A DNA stretch of 64,000 nucleotides from Clostridia bacterium (GTDB lineage: Bacteria > Bacillota > Clostridia > Oscillospirales > Acutalibacteraceae), in NCBI GenBank assembly GCA_017550625.1, contig JAFZOL010000034.1:1-64000 (forward strand), written 5' to 3'. This document shows positions 7,685-15,967 of this stretch, one piece after another. The notes under the pieces were generated by a model. It was not told the origin of the DNA. It saw only the letters and a program-made list of their open reading frames with translations, and ran no database searches. The position numbers were made by a program, and so were the translations under genes. Numbering within the stretch: the stretch's first letter is position 1; the number at the start of each line of letters is the position of its first letter.

Positions 7685-7697
7685 TAATCCGCAACGA

Positions 7698-7730
7698 AAA
7701 AAAGAACCGTCGCCCGACGGTTCTTTCTTT
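7698..7730. terminator. Bidirectional terminator between convergent NERD and ABC permease genes
   Basis: AAAGAACCGTCG (7701-7712), loop CC, CGACGGTTCTTT (7715-7726), with A-rich left and T-rich right flanks. Confidence 0.85.
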
Positions 7731-7741
7731 ATGCCTTTTTC

Positions 7742-10700
7742 TTATTCCACGGATTTGAGGGATTCCACCATGTCGATGCGCCTGGTCTTCTTGCGCAGCA
7801 GCAGGTTCACGGCGGCGATGATCGCCACGGTGATCCCCACCGCGAGGGCGTATGCCCACCAGTGGATCTCCTGTCCGTACATGACCGTATCGATGGCGGT
7901 GTAGGTGATGAGAAGCTTGTGCAGCCCGATGCCGAGGCCCACGCCGCACAGGATGCCGAAGAACGACACCATCATGTTCTCGCGCAGGATATACCTGCCC
8001 ACCTCGCTCTCGTTGAAGCCCAGCACCTTCAGGGTGGCGAGCTCGCGCGTGCGCTCGATGATGTTGATGTTCGCGAGGTTATAGAGCACCACGATGGCGA
8101 GCACGAGGGCGGATACGAAGAAGATCACGATGACGAGCGACAAAGCGTTCGTGATCTCGCCGATGCTCTTGGTGGTCTCGCTCGTGAACGCCACGGTGGT
8201 CACGCCGGTCTGGCGCATAAAGTCGGTGGCAAGCAGGCCCTTGAGCGCGTCGAGCTCCGATCCCGTCGTCGCCTTCAGGCTCTCCGACAGCGTGCCGATC
8301 GCGTAGCCGAACACCGGCGCCTCGCCCACGGTCTTCTGATAGAGGGCGGGGGAGAGGAAGATATAGTGGAAGGTGTAGTTCTCGGCGATCGCCGCCACGG
8401 GCACCTTATACACGTTCCCGGCGGCGTCGGTGAACGAGATCTCGTCGCCGACCTCGGTTTTCGTGTCTTTGGCAAGCTTTTCGGTGATGATCGCCCCGTC
8501 GTCGGTGAGCGTGTAGGACGTCTCTGGCGCCTTGCGGTCGTGCAGGGCGAAGAAATCCGTCAGCCGCTCGGGGTTCTCGGGCACGAGGACGTAGGTCTCG
8601 AGCTTCTTGCTTGCCCGGTCGCTGAAGGCGTTGGTGCTCTTCATCGAGATGAGGTTCATCGAGGCCACTCTCGCGTCAAGCGACACGGCGGTGTATTCGG
8701 TCGTGTGCACGGGCGTGGTCTGCGGGTTGTCGAACACCACCTGGAGGTCGTATTTCGAGATCGCGTCGGCGCCGTCGTACTGCTTGCCCTTGATGGCGGA
8801 GATGGAGTTATAGAACCCAACGCTGCCGAGCAGCATGGCGGTGCACCCCGCGATGCCCACGAGCGTCATAAAGAACCGGCTCTTGTTGCGGAACAGGTTT
8901 CTCAGCGTCACCTTGCGCGAGAAGCTCAGGCTCCTCCAGATGAAGGGGATGTGCTCCAGCAAAATGCGCCTGCCCTTTTTCGGGGCCTTCGGGCGCATCA
9001 GCTTCGCGGGGGCGAGGCGCAGATTCCCGAGCACCGCGAGCACTGTGACCACCACGGTGGACAAAAGCGCGATCGCGAGGCCCACGACGGCCCAGTTGAC
9101 CGGGAACGAGTATTCCATCGCCGGCAGATCGTACATGATCGAATAGGCCGCCGATACCGCCATCGGGATGAGCCGATAGCCGAGCCCCATGCCGAGCGCC
9201 GCGCCGAGAAGCCCGGCGAGCAGGGAATAGAGCACGTATTTCATCAAGATCGAGCCGTTGCGGTAGCCGAGCGCCTTATAGGTGCCGATGAGCGTGCGGT
9301 CCTCGTCCACGAGGCGCGTCACGGTGGTGAGCACTACGAGCGAGGATATGATGAAGAAGAAGATCGGAAAGATGTTCGAGATGACCTCGATGTTCGCCAC
9401 GGCCTGCCCGTAGCCGGTATAGCCGGGCGTGTCGCCGCGGTCGTAGATATCCCACTCCACGTCGTCGAGCTTGGCGTATAAGAGCTTCGCGTCGGCGAGC
9501 TTCGATTTCGCGTAGGCGAGGCCCGTTTCAAGCTGCGCCTCCACCGACGCCTTCGTGGCAAGGGCGGTGTCGAGCTGGGCGGGAGCGGCCTGCAGCTGCG
9601 CCTGCAGCTCCTTGAGCTGGTTCTGCGCTTCCAGCTTTTTGATCGTCGCCTGCAGGTTCGCGTCCTGCAGCTTCACGCCCATGTTCTGCAGCACCTGTTC
9701 ATAGGTCCGCAGGGCGTTCTCGGCGTCCGAAAGCGCCACCTGCGCCTGGTTGCTCTGGATCGCGGCGGTCTCGAGCTCGAGCTTCTTTTCGTCGAGGATC
9801 GTCTTTTGCGCGGCGAGCAGGGCGGTTGCCTCGTCGAGCTTCTGCTGCTGCTTTGCAAGCTCCGCGGTCTCCTGTTCGATATAGGGCTCAAGGTTCGCGA
9901 GCACTTCGGTCGCGAGCCCCTGGGCTGACATGCCCCGGATCGTGTTATAGAGCTCCGGGTTGGTCGTCTGGATGAGCGTGAGAAGCGACTGCGCCTGCTC
10001 GTTCGACATGTTTGAAACGCCCATGTCCTCCACGCGCTGCATCATGCTTTTCGCTGCTTCGAGCATGCTCTGGGTGTTTTCAAGCTGGGCGCGCGCGCTT
10101 TCCAAAGACGCGACCTTGCTGTTGTATTCCTGCAGGGCGTCGTCGTAGGCGGCGGAATTCGCCTGCAGCTCCAGCGCTTTCTGATTGTACTCGGCCTTCG
10201 CGTTGTTGAGCGCCGCGCTCTGCTCGGAATACTCCGTGATCGCGTTCTGATAGGCTTCTGTGTTATACTGCAGGGTAGCGTCCACGTTCGCGAATTCCTC
10301 GTTGAACTTATCCTGCGCCTGCTGCATGATCGAATCGCCGTTGTCCACGAGGTTCTGCAGTGTGATGATCGTGGCGTTCAGGTCGCTCAGCGACAGGGCG
10401 ACCTCCTGCTCCTTGGACGAGATCTCCGCCTCGGCGGTGCTGATCTCCTTCTGCAGGGTCGGGCGCAGGTCGCTCACGCGGTTCGCGATCAGGTGCGGCG
10501 ACTTATACTCGATCTGCTTCTTGACCTCGTCCACGTGGGAGAAATAATCGTCCGAGAACGGCTCGTATTCGTCCGAGCCCTCCACTTTGATATATACTTC
10601 GGAATAATAATCGGTTGAAAACGCCTGCTCTGGCACGATGATGAAGGTGCCGAGCTTGCCGCTGCCGATGTCGGTGTTGCCGCGCTCGAACGAGAGATAA

Positions 10701-11293
10701 TAGGGCGAGCGCACGATGCCCACGATCGTGAAGGTATCGGTGTTCAGGGCCTCCGGCGTTTCGTCGCCGCTGTTTTTCAGCGTGATGATCGATCCGAGCC
10801 GGTAGCTCTCGGGGGTCGACAGTCGCGACGCGTCCACGAGACATTCGCCCTTCTGCGGAAAGCGCCCCTCGATCAGCTCTACGCGGTTGATGTAGTCGCC
10901 GTCGTCCATATTGTGCGTGTAGTTATAAAGTTTGTCCGTCGACACGCCGTACACGCGCGTGGTGATGCGCGTGCCGTCGATATCGAGCTCGGGCACGCCG
11001 TTGACCGAAACGAAGGCGTCGGTGAACTTTTCGCTGGACAGGAACTCAACGCCCTCGACCTTCGAGAGCGCCTCCAGATCCGTGTCGGTGAGCCCGATGG
11101 TGGACCGCACGCGGATATCCATTAAATTGCAGTCGGTGAAGTACGTTTCGGCGTTGTCATACATGTCGGGCGCGGTGGCCTTCATTCCCACGAAGAAGGC
11201 GGTGCCGAGCGCGACCATCAGCAGGATCGACAGAAACCGGCTGAAATTCTTTTTGATCGTCCTTAACGTATCGAGAAAAAGCGGGCCTGACAA
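7742..11293 (-). CDS. ABC transporter permease, FtsX/MacB family, with long coiled-coil ectodomain
   Basis: A 1183-residue permease. An N-terminal membrane helix (about 17-36) is followed by an extracytoplasmic region that includes a very long Gln/Glu/Ala-rich coiled coil (about 260-620). Then come a first FtsX domain with three helices (about 640-770), a further helix near 800, a second extracytoplasmic domain, and a final FtsX domain (about 1060-1175, with 'ERTRELATLKVLGF'). Two FtsX repeats in one chain match MacB-like or lipoprotein-export-like permeases of Firmicutes. The start is a TTG at 11293, chosen because AAGGAGG stands seven bases upstream. The ATPase gene precedes it by 12 bases, so the pair forms one exporter or mechanotransmitter. 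The substrate is unknown; antimicrobial peptides or cell-wall hydrolase control are common roles. Confidence 0.88.
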   Translation of the reverse strand: MSGPLFLDTLRTIKKNFSRFLSILLMVALGTAFFVGMKATAPDMYDNAETYFTDCNLMDIRVRSTIGLTDTDLEALSKVEGVEFLSSEKFTDAFVSVNGVPELDIDGTRITTRVYGVSTDKLYNYTHNMDDGDYINRVELIEGRFPQKGECLVDASRLSTPESYRLGSIITLKNSGDETPEALNTDTFTIVGIVRSPYYLSFERGNTDIGSGKLGTFIIVPEQAFSTDYYSEVYIKVEGSDEYEPFSDDYFSHVDEVKKQIEYKSPHLIANRVSDLRPTLQKEISTAEAEISSKEQEVALSLSDLNATIITLQNLVDNGDSIMQQAQDKFNEEFANVDATLQYNTEAYQNAITEYSEQSAALNNAKAEYNQKALELQANSAAYDDALQEYNSKVASLESARAQLENTQSMLEAAKSMMQRVEDMGVSNMSNEQAQSLLTLIQTTNPELYNTIRGMSAQGLATEVLANLEPYIEQETAELAKQQQKLDEATALLAAQKTILDEKKLELETAAIQSNQAQVALSDAENALRTYEQVLQNMGVKLQDANLQATIKKLEAQNQLKELQAQLQAAPAQLDTALATKASVEAQLETGLAYAKSKLADAKLLYAKLDDVEWDIYDRGDTPGYTGYGQAVANIEVISNIFPIFFFIISSLVVLTTVTRLVDEDRTLIGTYKALGYRNGSILMKYVLYSLLAGLLGAALGMGLGYRLIPMAVSAAYSIMYDLPAMEYSFPVNWAVVGLAIALLSTVVVTVLAVLGNLRLAPAKLMRPKAPKKGRRILLEHIPFIWRSLSFSRKVTLRNLFRNKSRFFMTLVGIAGCTAMLLGSVGFYNSISAIKGKQYDGADAISKYDLQVVFDNPQTTPVHTTEYTAVSLDARVASMNLISMKSTNAFSDRASKKLETYVLVPENPERLTDFFALHDRKAPETSYTLTDDGAIITEKLAKDTKTEVGDEISFTDAAGNVYKVPVAAIAENYTFHYIFLSPALYQKTVGEAPVFGYAIGTLSESLKATTGSELDALKGLLATDFMRQTGVTTVAFTSETTKSIGEITNALSLVIVIFFVSALVLAIVVLYNLANINIIERTRELATLKVLGFNESEVGRYILRENMMVSFFGILCGVGLGIGLHKLLITYTAIDTVMYGQEIHWWAYALAVGITVAIIAAVNLLLRKKTRRIDMVESLKSVE

Positions 11294-11305
11294 ATCGCGT
11301 CCTCC

Positions 11306-12007
11306 TTACCACTCCAGGCTGTCGACCGGCAGGGGATTGTCCCTCACCGTGATTCGCTGGACCCTACCGTTTTTTAAGGTGATCACGCGGTTACCGATCG
11401 GCGTGATGCCCGTGTTGTGCGTGATGATCACCACGGTCATGCCGGTGTCGCGTGAAGTGTTCTGCAGCAATTCCAGAATGCTCTTGCCCGTGGCGGAATC
11501 GAGCGCGCCTGTCGGCTCGTCGCACAGCAAGAGCTTCGGGTTCTTGGCGAGCGCACGGGCGATGGCAACGCGCTGCTGCTCGCCGCCCGAGAGCTGCGAG
11601 GGGAAGTTCTGCGCACGGTCGCCCAGCCCCACGCGTTCAAGCAGGCGCATCGGCGACAGCGACTTTTTAGAAAGGGAAGAGGCGAGCTCCACGTTCTCGA
11701 GCGCGGTAAGGTTCGGCACGAGGTTATAGAACTGGAACACGAAGCCCACGTCCTGCCTGCGGTAGACCGACAGCTTGCGGGCGTTCATGTTCGAAATGAG
11801 CTCGCCGCCCACGCGCACCTTGCCGTCGTCGCAGGCGTCGATGCCGCCCAAAATGTTGAGCACGGTGGTCTTGCCGGCGCCCGAGGGGCCCACGACCATG
11901 CACAGCTCGCCCTGTTCGATGCTGAAAGAAACGCCGTCGAGCGCCGTGATCGTCACTTCGCCCATCTTGTATTTTTTGTAAACGGAACTTAGCTCGATAA
12001 AGCTCAT
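11306..12007 (-). CDS. ABC transporter ATP-binding protein, MacB/LolD type
   Basis: A 233-residue ATPase that powers the permease encoded just downstream. Walker A is 'GPSGAGKTT' at 40-48, the Q-loop is 'FQFYNL' at 91-96, the signature is 'LSGGEQQRVAIARAL' at 139-153, Walker B is 'LLLCDEPTGALD' at 159-170, and the switch His is in 'IITHN'. The 'EPTGALD' form is typical of the LolD/MacB/FtsE subfamily, which pairs with FtsX-type permeases. The two genes are 12 bases apart and share one promoter. No histidine kinase or resistance gene adjoins them, so the inducing signal cannot be read. Confidence 0.93.
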   Translation of the reverse strand: MSFIELSSVYKKYKMGEVTITALDGVSFSIEQGELCMVVGPSGAGKTTVLNILGGIDACDDGKVRVGGELISNMNARKLSVYRRQDVGFVFQFYNLVPNLTALENVELASSLSKKSLSPMRLLERVGLGDRAQNFPSQLSGGEQQRVAIARALAKNPKLLLCDEPTGALDSATGKSILELLQNTSRDTGMTVVIITHNTGITPIGNRVITLKNGRVQRITVRDNPLPVDSLEW

Positions 12008-12061
12008 GCGGGATCACTCCGGATCAAATACTCTGAAATCAAAAGAGATGATATCCATATT

Positions 12062-12090
12062 ATTATAATAAATCGCGCGCCGTTAGTCAA
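12062..12090 (-). promoter_or_regulatory. Promoter of the ABC exporter operon
   Basis: Read on the minus strand: TTGACT (12085-12090), 17 bases, TATAAT (12062-12067). The rest of the 345-base gap up to the aldose epimerase gene is AT-rich and holds two direct copies of AATATACATA (starting near 12210 and 12231) of unknown meaning, plus the forward promoter of the epimerase. Confidence 0.8.
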
Positions 12091-12291
12091 TACCGAATCA
12101 TAGAAATGTCGGATAAGTTATTCTATCTTTTGTGAATGAAATAAAACTGAAAAAACACGCCCGCCCGCGCGCCTGTTTCTTTTTGTTTTTGCTCCAGGGG
12201 ACGCACGAAATATACATAGAAATTCTATAAATATACATATTTTGGCGTATATTTTTCATCTGTTTTCTCTCCCGGCTTATCCCGATTTCCC

Positions 12292-12320
12292 TTGACTTTC
12301 CGCCGCGGCAAGGGTAAAAT
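12292..12320 (+). promoter_or_regulatory. Promoter of the aldose epimerase gene
   Basis: TTGACT (12292-12297), 17 bases, TAAAAT (12315-12320), followed by an AAAGGAG site before the ATG at 12353. Confidence 0.8.
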
Positions 12321-12352
12321 ATAAAAGAAGAAATTATAAAGGAGCGAACGCT

Positions 12353-13420
12353 ATGTCTATCCTTCGCCGCGACTTCGGCGCCATGCCGGACGGCAGCCCT
12401 GTTTACGAATATGAACTCGAGAACCGTTCCGGTTTGAAAGTCAGCATCCTCACCCTCGGCGCCACGCTGCGCTCGATCGTGATCAAAGACAAAACCGGCG
12501 TCGAGCGCGACCTGCTGCTCGGCTTCGACACCGTGGAGGACTACCTCACGCGGCACGACTATCAGGGCGTCATCGTGGGGCCCGTTGCCAACCGTATCGC
12601 GAAAGGCGAGCTGCCGATCGGCACGAAGACCTACGAGCTCGTGAAGAACGAGAAAGACAAGCTCTGCCTGCATTCCAACGCCGAATATAACACCGCCAAC
12701 TGGCGCGCGCTGATCGCCGACGCCGACCGCATCGAGTTTTCTTACGTCCATCCCGACGGCGCGAACGGCTTCCCGGGCGAGATCCGGAACACCGTGTCCT
12801 ACACGCTGACCGACGACGGGGAACTGAAGATCGCCTATCACGCCGTCTCCGACCGCGACACCTATCTCAATCTCACGAACCACGCCTATTTCAATCTCAA
12901 CGGCTACGATGGCGGCGACGTGCTGGGCCATATCGTGCGCATCGATTCCGACGCGATCACCGAGGTGGATCCCGATTCCATTCCCACCGGCAGGCTGTAC
13001 CCGGTCGAGGGCACGCCCTTCGATTTCCGCGCCGAAAAGCCCATCGGGCGCGACGTGAACGCCGACGACCCGCAGCTTTTGATCGGCGGCGGCTACGACC
13101 ACAACTTCTGCCTTCGCGAAAATCCCGACCGCGCCTGCCGCGAGGTCGCGCGCGTCCGCTCGGCTGAAACCGGTATAAATATGCAGGTATTCACCGATCT
13201 GCCCGGCGTGCAGTTCTATATCGGCAACTTCCTGCACGGCCAGCCCGGCAAAGAAAACGTGCCCATGATCAAGCGCGCGGGGCTTTGCCTCGAGACTCAG
13301 TTTTATCCCGACACGCCCCACCGCCCCGAATTCCCGTCCTGCCTGTTCAAAAAAGGGCAGCCGTTCGACTCCGAAACCATTTACCGCTTCTCGGTCGACA
13401 AAGAAAATGAGACGGAATAA
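12353..13420 (+). CDS. galM: Aldose 1-epimerase (mutarotase)
   Basis: The 355-residue enzyme interconverts alpha and beta anomers of hexoses such as galactose and glucose in the cytoplasm. The family pattern is clear: 'VVGPVANRIAKGE' near 80 is the substrate-binding Asn-Arg region, 'NLTNHAYFNLNG' near 178-189 contains the catalytic acid His, and 'GLCLETQFYPD' near 310-320 holds the catalytic base Glu. Length is normal. It has its own promoter and terminator, so it is a single-gene unit. It could serve galactose released by the GH4 enzyme 10 kb away, though the two are not linked in one operon. Confidence 0.93.
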   Translation: MSILRRDFGAMPDGSPVYEYELENRSGLKVSILTLGATLRSIVIKDKTGVERDLLLGFDTVEDYLTRHDYQGVIVGPVANRIAKGELPIGTKTYELVKNEKDKLCLHSNAEYNTANWRALIADADRIEFSYVHPDGANGFPGEIRNTVSYTLTDDGELKIAYHAVSDRDTYLNLTNHAYFNLNGYDGGDVLGHIVRIDSDAITEVDPDSIPTGRLYPVEGTPFDFRAEKPIGRDVNADDPQLLIGGGYDHNFCLRENPDRACREVARVRSAETGINMQVFTDLPGVQFYIGNFLHGQPGKENVPMIKRAGLCLETQFYPDTPHRPEFPSCLFKKGQPFDSETIYRFSVDKENETE

Positions 13421-13449
13421 ACGGATTTGTCGGAAAAATCCGTCTTTTC
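13421..13449 (+). terminator. Terminator after galM
   Basis: ACGGATTT (13421-13428) pairs with AAATCCGT (13436-13443), followed by CTTTT. It starts directly at the galM stop codon. Confidence 0.7.
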
Positions 13450-13453
13450 CCTC

Positions 13454-13482
13454 TTGACTTTTCGCGTCCGTCATATTATTAT
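13454..13482 (+). promoter_or_regulatory. Promoter of the secreted-protein gene
   Basis: TTGACT (13454-13459), 17 bases, TATTAT (13477-13482). Confidence 0.75.
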
Positions 13483-13549
13483 ATATAAGAATAGATTCTT
13501 TTTTTCTGGTTGTAATATAATTTCTCATTAACTATCGGAGGTGACCGGA

Positions 13550-15208
13550 TTGAGCAGGGGAAGAAAGTTTGCGGCGGCTGTCGCCGCAATGCTCGTCTGC
13601 GCGCTCGTATTTTCCGCGGTGGGATTTGCGGCTGCGCTTCCTTTTGAGACACAATTCGAATACGACAAGGCGAAGCTCGGGTGGCTCACCGACCTCACGA
13701 TCCGCGAAGATCTCAACAACATCTCGGCGCTCGTGGGCAAGGGGGGCCTTACTGCCGCGCCCGCCTATCCCTACACCGAAACGGCCGAGACCTTCACCGC
13801 GGACGTCGATAAGTACCTGCAGGTCTACGACCTCAAAGAGGATTCTCTCACCACGTCTTACGTCGCGATCTTCGAAATGCTCGGCGCGAATTCCGACGCG
13901 TTCGCCGCGGGCGTTTCCGATTCCGCGGTGCGCAGCTACCTCGAGAACGTGGGCATTACTTACTCAAGCGAGCCGGATTCCGGTATGAAGGTGCTCGCCA
14001 AAGCCCTTTACGCCGCCATGATCACCGGCGCGTTCGAGGGCATCACCGAAGAGGACCTCGCCGCCGGCCTCACGCTTGAAAAGGCGCTCATCAAATACGT
14101 CTCGTCCCTCTCGGGCCTCACCCAGAGCGATGTTGCTCGCTTCTCGCCCGACGGGGCCGACAGTCTTTCCGAATACATGCTCGCTTCGGCCCGCTACACC
14201 CTGTGGTCGAACGGCTACGATGTGGACGAAAACACGCCGCAGGACCGCGTGACCGCCCTTGCCGCCGTGATGACCATCCGCTCGCTCGGCCTGAGCGTGG
14301 ATGAAAACGCTTCGTTTGATACCCTGCGCGCGTCTTACACCGCCGCCCTGCTCGGCAAAAAATACGACGTCACCGTCGCGCCCGAGACCCTCGCGCCCGC
14401 CATCGAAGGCGGCACCGTGCCCCGCTATCTGCTGCAGCTGATCGGCCAGAAGAACGGCCTTTCGGTCAAGAGCGACGCTTCGCTCGGCGACGCGTTCGAT
14501 CTCGTCGCGAAGAACACCGACACGTTCAGCCTCGAGGCCAACGAGTTCTACGCCGACGTTTACGACTACACCCTTCAGCTTTCCGCCGCCCGTTCCTGCG
14601 TTTGGGTCTATCCGATCTCCTACGCCGGCACCGTCGACGGGGCGCTCGTCAACATCACCGTGAACGGCAAAGCCGCCGAGGACGGCTACTACACCCAGAT
14701 CCCGGTCGACCCGGATCTCAAAGAGCAGAAGCTCGTGATTCGTGTTGAGGCCGTCTATCGCGGCGAGACCGACGTCGAGACCTACACGGTCACCCTCACC
14801 CAGGGCGAGGGCGCCGGCTCCCAGCCCGGCAAGGATCCCGGCAGCGAGGCCGTTTACGAGAGCTCCGAAACGATCATCGCCCAGATCCTGCGCAACGCGG
14901 GCGTCAACGAGCGCATCGTGAAGGCTGCCGACAACCTGATCGACGGGCTTTCCGAAGAGGCGAAGGACGCGATGTATTTCATCGCACCCACGTTTTCGGG
15001 TGAAGAAGAAGCCGCCGAAAGCAAGCAGCCTGTGAAAACCGTGCTGCCCGACGAATTCAACACCGAGTGGATCCGCAGCGCCGGCTTCATCAGCATCCTC
15101 GACCGCCTCGGCGCGGTGAAGGACAGCCCGATCGCCGGTATCGACGGCGTGACCGTCGCCGAAGGCCTCAAGTCCGGCGAGGTGTTCAGCCTCATCACCG
15201 TTAAGTAA
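13550..15208 (+). CDS. Secreted protein with cadherin-like domain, function unknown
   Basis: I do not recognise a full-length family. I place the start at a TTG (13550) because GGAGGTGA lies at 13537-13544, five bases before it; an upstream in-frame GTG at 13541 overlaps that site. The resulting 552-residue chain begins with a signal sequence ('FAAAVAAMLVCALVFSAVGFAAA'). A helical, Ala/Leu/Asp-rich region spans about 40-320. A beta-rich segment of about 75 residues near 345-420, including 'ALVNITVNGKAAEDGYY', resembles the cadherin-like beta-sandwich domain found in many Firmicutes surface proteins. A C-terminal helical part follows. It lies immediately upstream of a two-component system and an HtrA protease in the same direction, so it may belong to an envelope function that the system watches. 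Confidence 0.7.
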   Translation: MSRGRKFAAAVAAMLVCALVFSAVGFAAALPFETQFEYDKAKLGWLTDLTIREDLNNISALVGKGGLTAAPAYPYTETAETFTADVDKYLQVYDLKEDSLTTSYVAIFEMLGANSDAFAAGVSDSAVRSYLENVGITYSSEPDSGMKVLAKALYAAMITGAFEGITEEDLAAGLTLEKALIKYVSSLSGLTQSDVARFSPDGADSLSEYMLASARYTLWSNGYDVDENTPQDRVTALAAVMTIRSLGLSVDENASFDTLRASYTAALLGKKYDVTVAPETLAPAIEGGTVPRYLLQLIGQKNGLSVKSDASLGDAFDLVAKNTDTFSLEANEFYADVYDYTLQLSAARSCVWVYPISYAGTVDGALVNITVNGKAAEDGYYTQIPVDPDLKEQKLVIRVEAVYRGETDVETYTVTLTQGEGAGSQPGKDPGSEAVYESSETIIAQILRNAGVNERIVKAADNLIDGLSEEAKDAMYFIAPTFSGEEEAAESKQPVKTVLPDEFNTEWIRSAGFISILDRLGAVKDSPIAGIDGVTVAEGLKSGEVFSLITVK

Positions 15209-15229
15209 GAGTATACATATATCTTCTTT

Positions 15230-15260
15230 TGCCGGCGACATCCCTCGTCGGCATTCTTCT
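15230..15260 (+). terminator. Weak terminator-like hairpin before the response regulator
   Basis: TGCCGGCGA (15230-15238) pairs, with one G-U, with TCGTCGGCA (15245-15253), followed by TTCTTCT. It could partly stop transcription from the secreted-protein gene. Confidence 0.5.
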
Positions 15261-15277
15261 GAAAGAAAGAGAAAACC

Positions 15278-15961
15278 ATGAACGAAAAGATCCTGATCGT
15301 TGACGACGACGTCAATATCTGTGAATTGCTGCGCCTCTATCTGCAGAAAGAGGGCTATTCTCCCGTGATCGTGAACGACGGCATCTCCGCCGTCAGCGCG
15401 GCCGCGGAGCAGAAGCCCGCCCTCATCCTTCTCGACGTAATGCTCCCGAAGCTCGACGGGTGGCAGGTCTGCCGCAAGATCCGCCAGACCTCCGACGTGC
15501 CGATCATCATGATCTCCGCCAAGGGCGAGACCTTCGACAAGATCCTCGGGCTCGAGCTCGGGGCGGACGATTACGTCGTCAAGCCCTTCGAGACCAAAGA
15601 GGTCGTGGCGCGCATCAAGGCGGTGCTGCGCCGCAGCGTCGCGCCGCAGGCCGACCTGCCCAAAGAGGTCAGCTACGACAACCTCACGGTCAACATCACG
15701 AACTACGAGCTCAAGGTCCGCGGCGAGCACGTCTACGCCCCGCCCAAAGAGCTCGAGCTATTGTTCCACCTCGCCTCGAACCCCAACCGCGTGTTCACGC
15801 GCGACCAGCTGCTCGACGAAGTGTGGGGCTTCGATTATTACGGCGACTCCAGAACCGTGGACGTCCACATCAAGCGCCTCAGGGAAAAGCTCGAGGGCGT
15901 TTCCGACAAGTGGGAATTAAAGACCGTCTGGAGCGTTGGCTATAAGTTCGAAACGCGGTAA
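15278..15961 (+). CDS. Response regulator, OmpR/PhoB family
   Basis: A 227-residue DNA-binding regulator. The receiver domain (1-120) has the acidic pair Asp9/Asp10, the phosphorylation site Asp53 in 'LILLDVMLPKLDG', and Lys102 in 'DYVVKPFE'. The C-terminal winged-helix domain (about 130-225) shows 'ELLFHLASNPNRVFTRDQLLDEVWG' and 'RTVDVHIKRLREKLEG', the recognition region of the OmpR class. The cognate histidine kinase gene begins six bases after the stop. OmpR-class proteins usually bind direct repeats with 11-base spacing, and such a repeat occurs right before htrA, the gene after the kinase. Confidence 0.95.
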   Translation: MNEKILIVDDDVNICELLRLYLQKEGYSPVIVNDGISAVSAAAEQKPALILLDVMLPKLDGWQVCRKIRQTSDVPIIMISAKGETFDKILGLELGADDYVVKPFETKEVVARIKAVLRRSVAPQADLPKEVSYDNLTVNITNYELKVRGEHVYAPPKELELLFHLASNPNRVFTRDQLLDEVWGFDYYGDSRTVDVHIKRLREKLEGVSDKWELKTVWSVGYKFETR

Positions 15962-15967
15962 AGCGCC

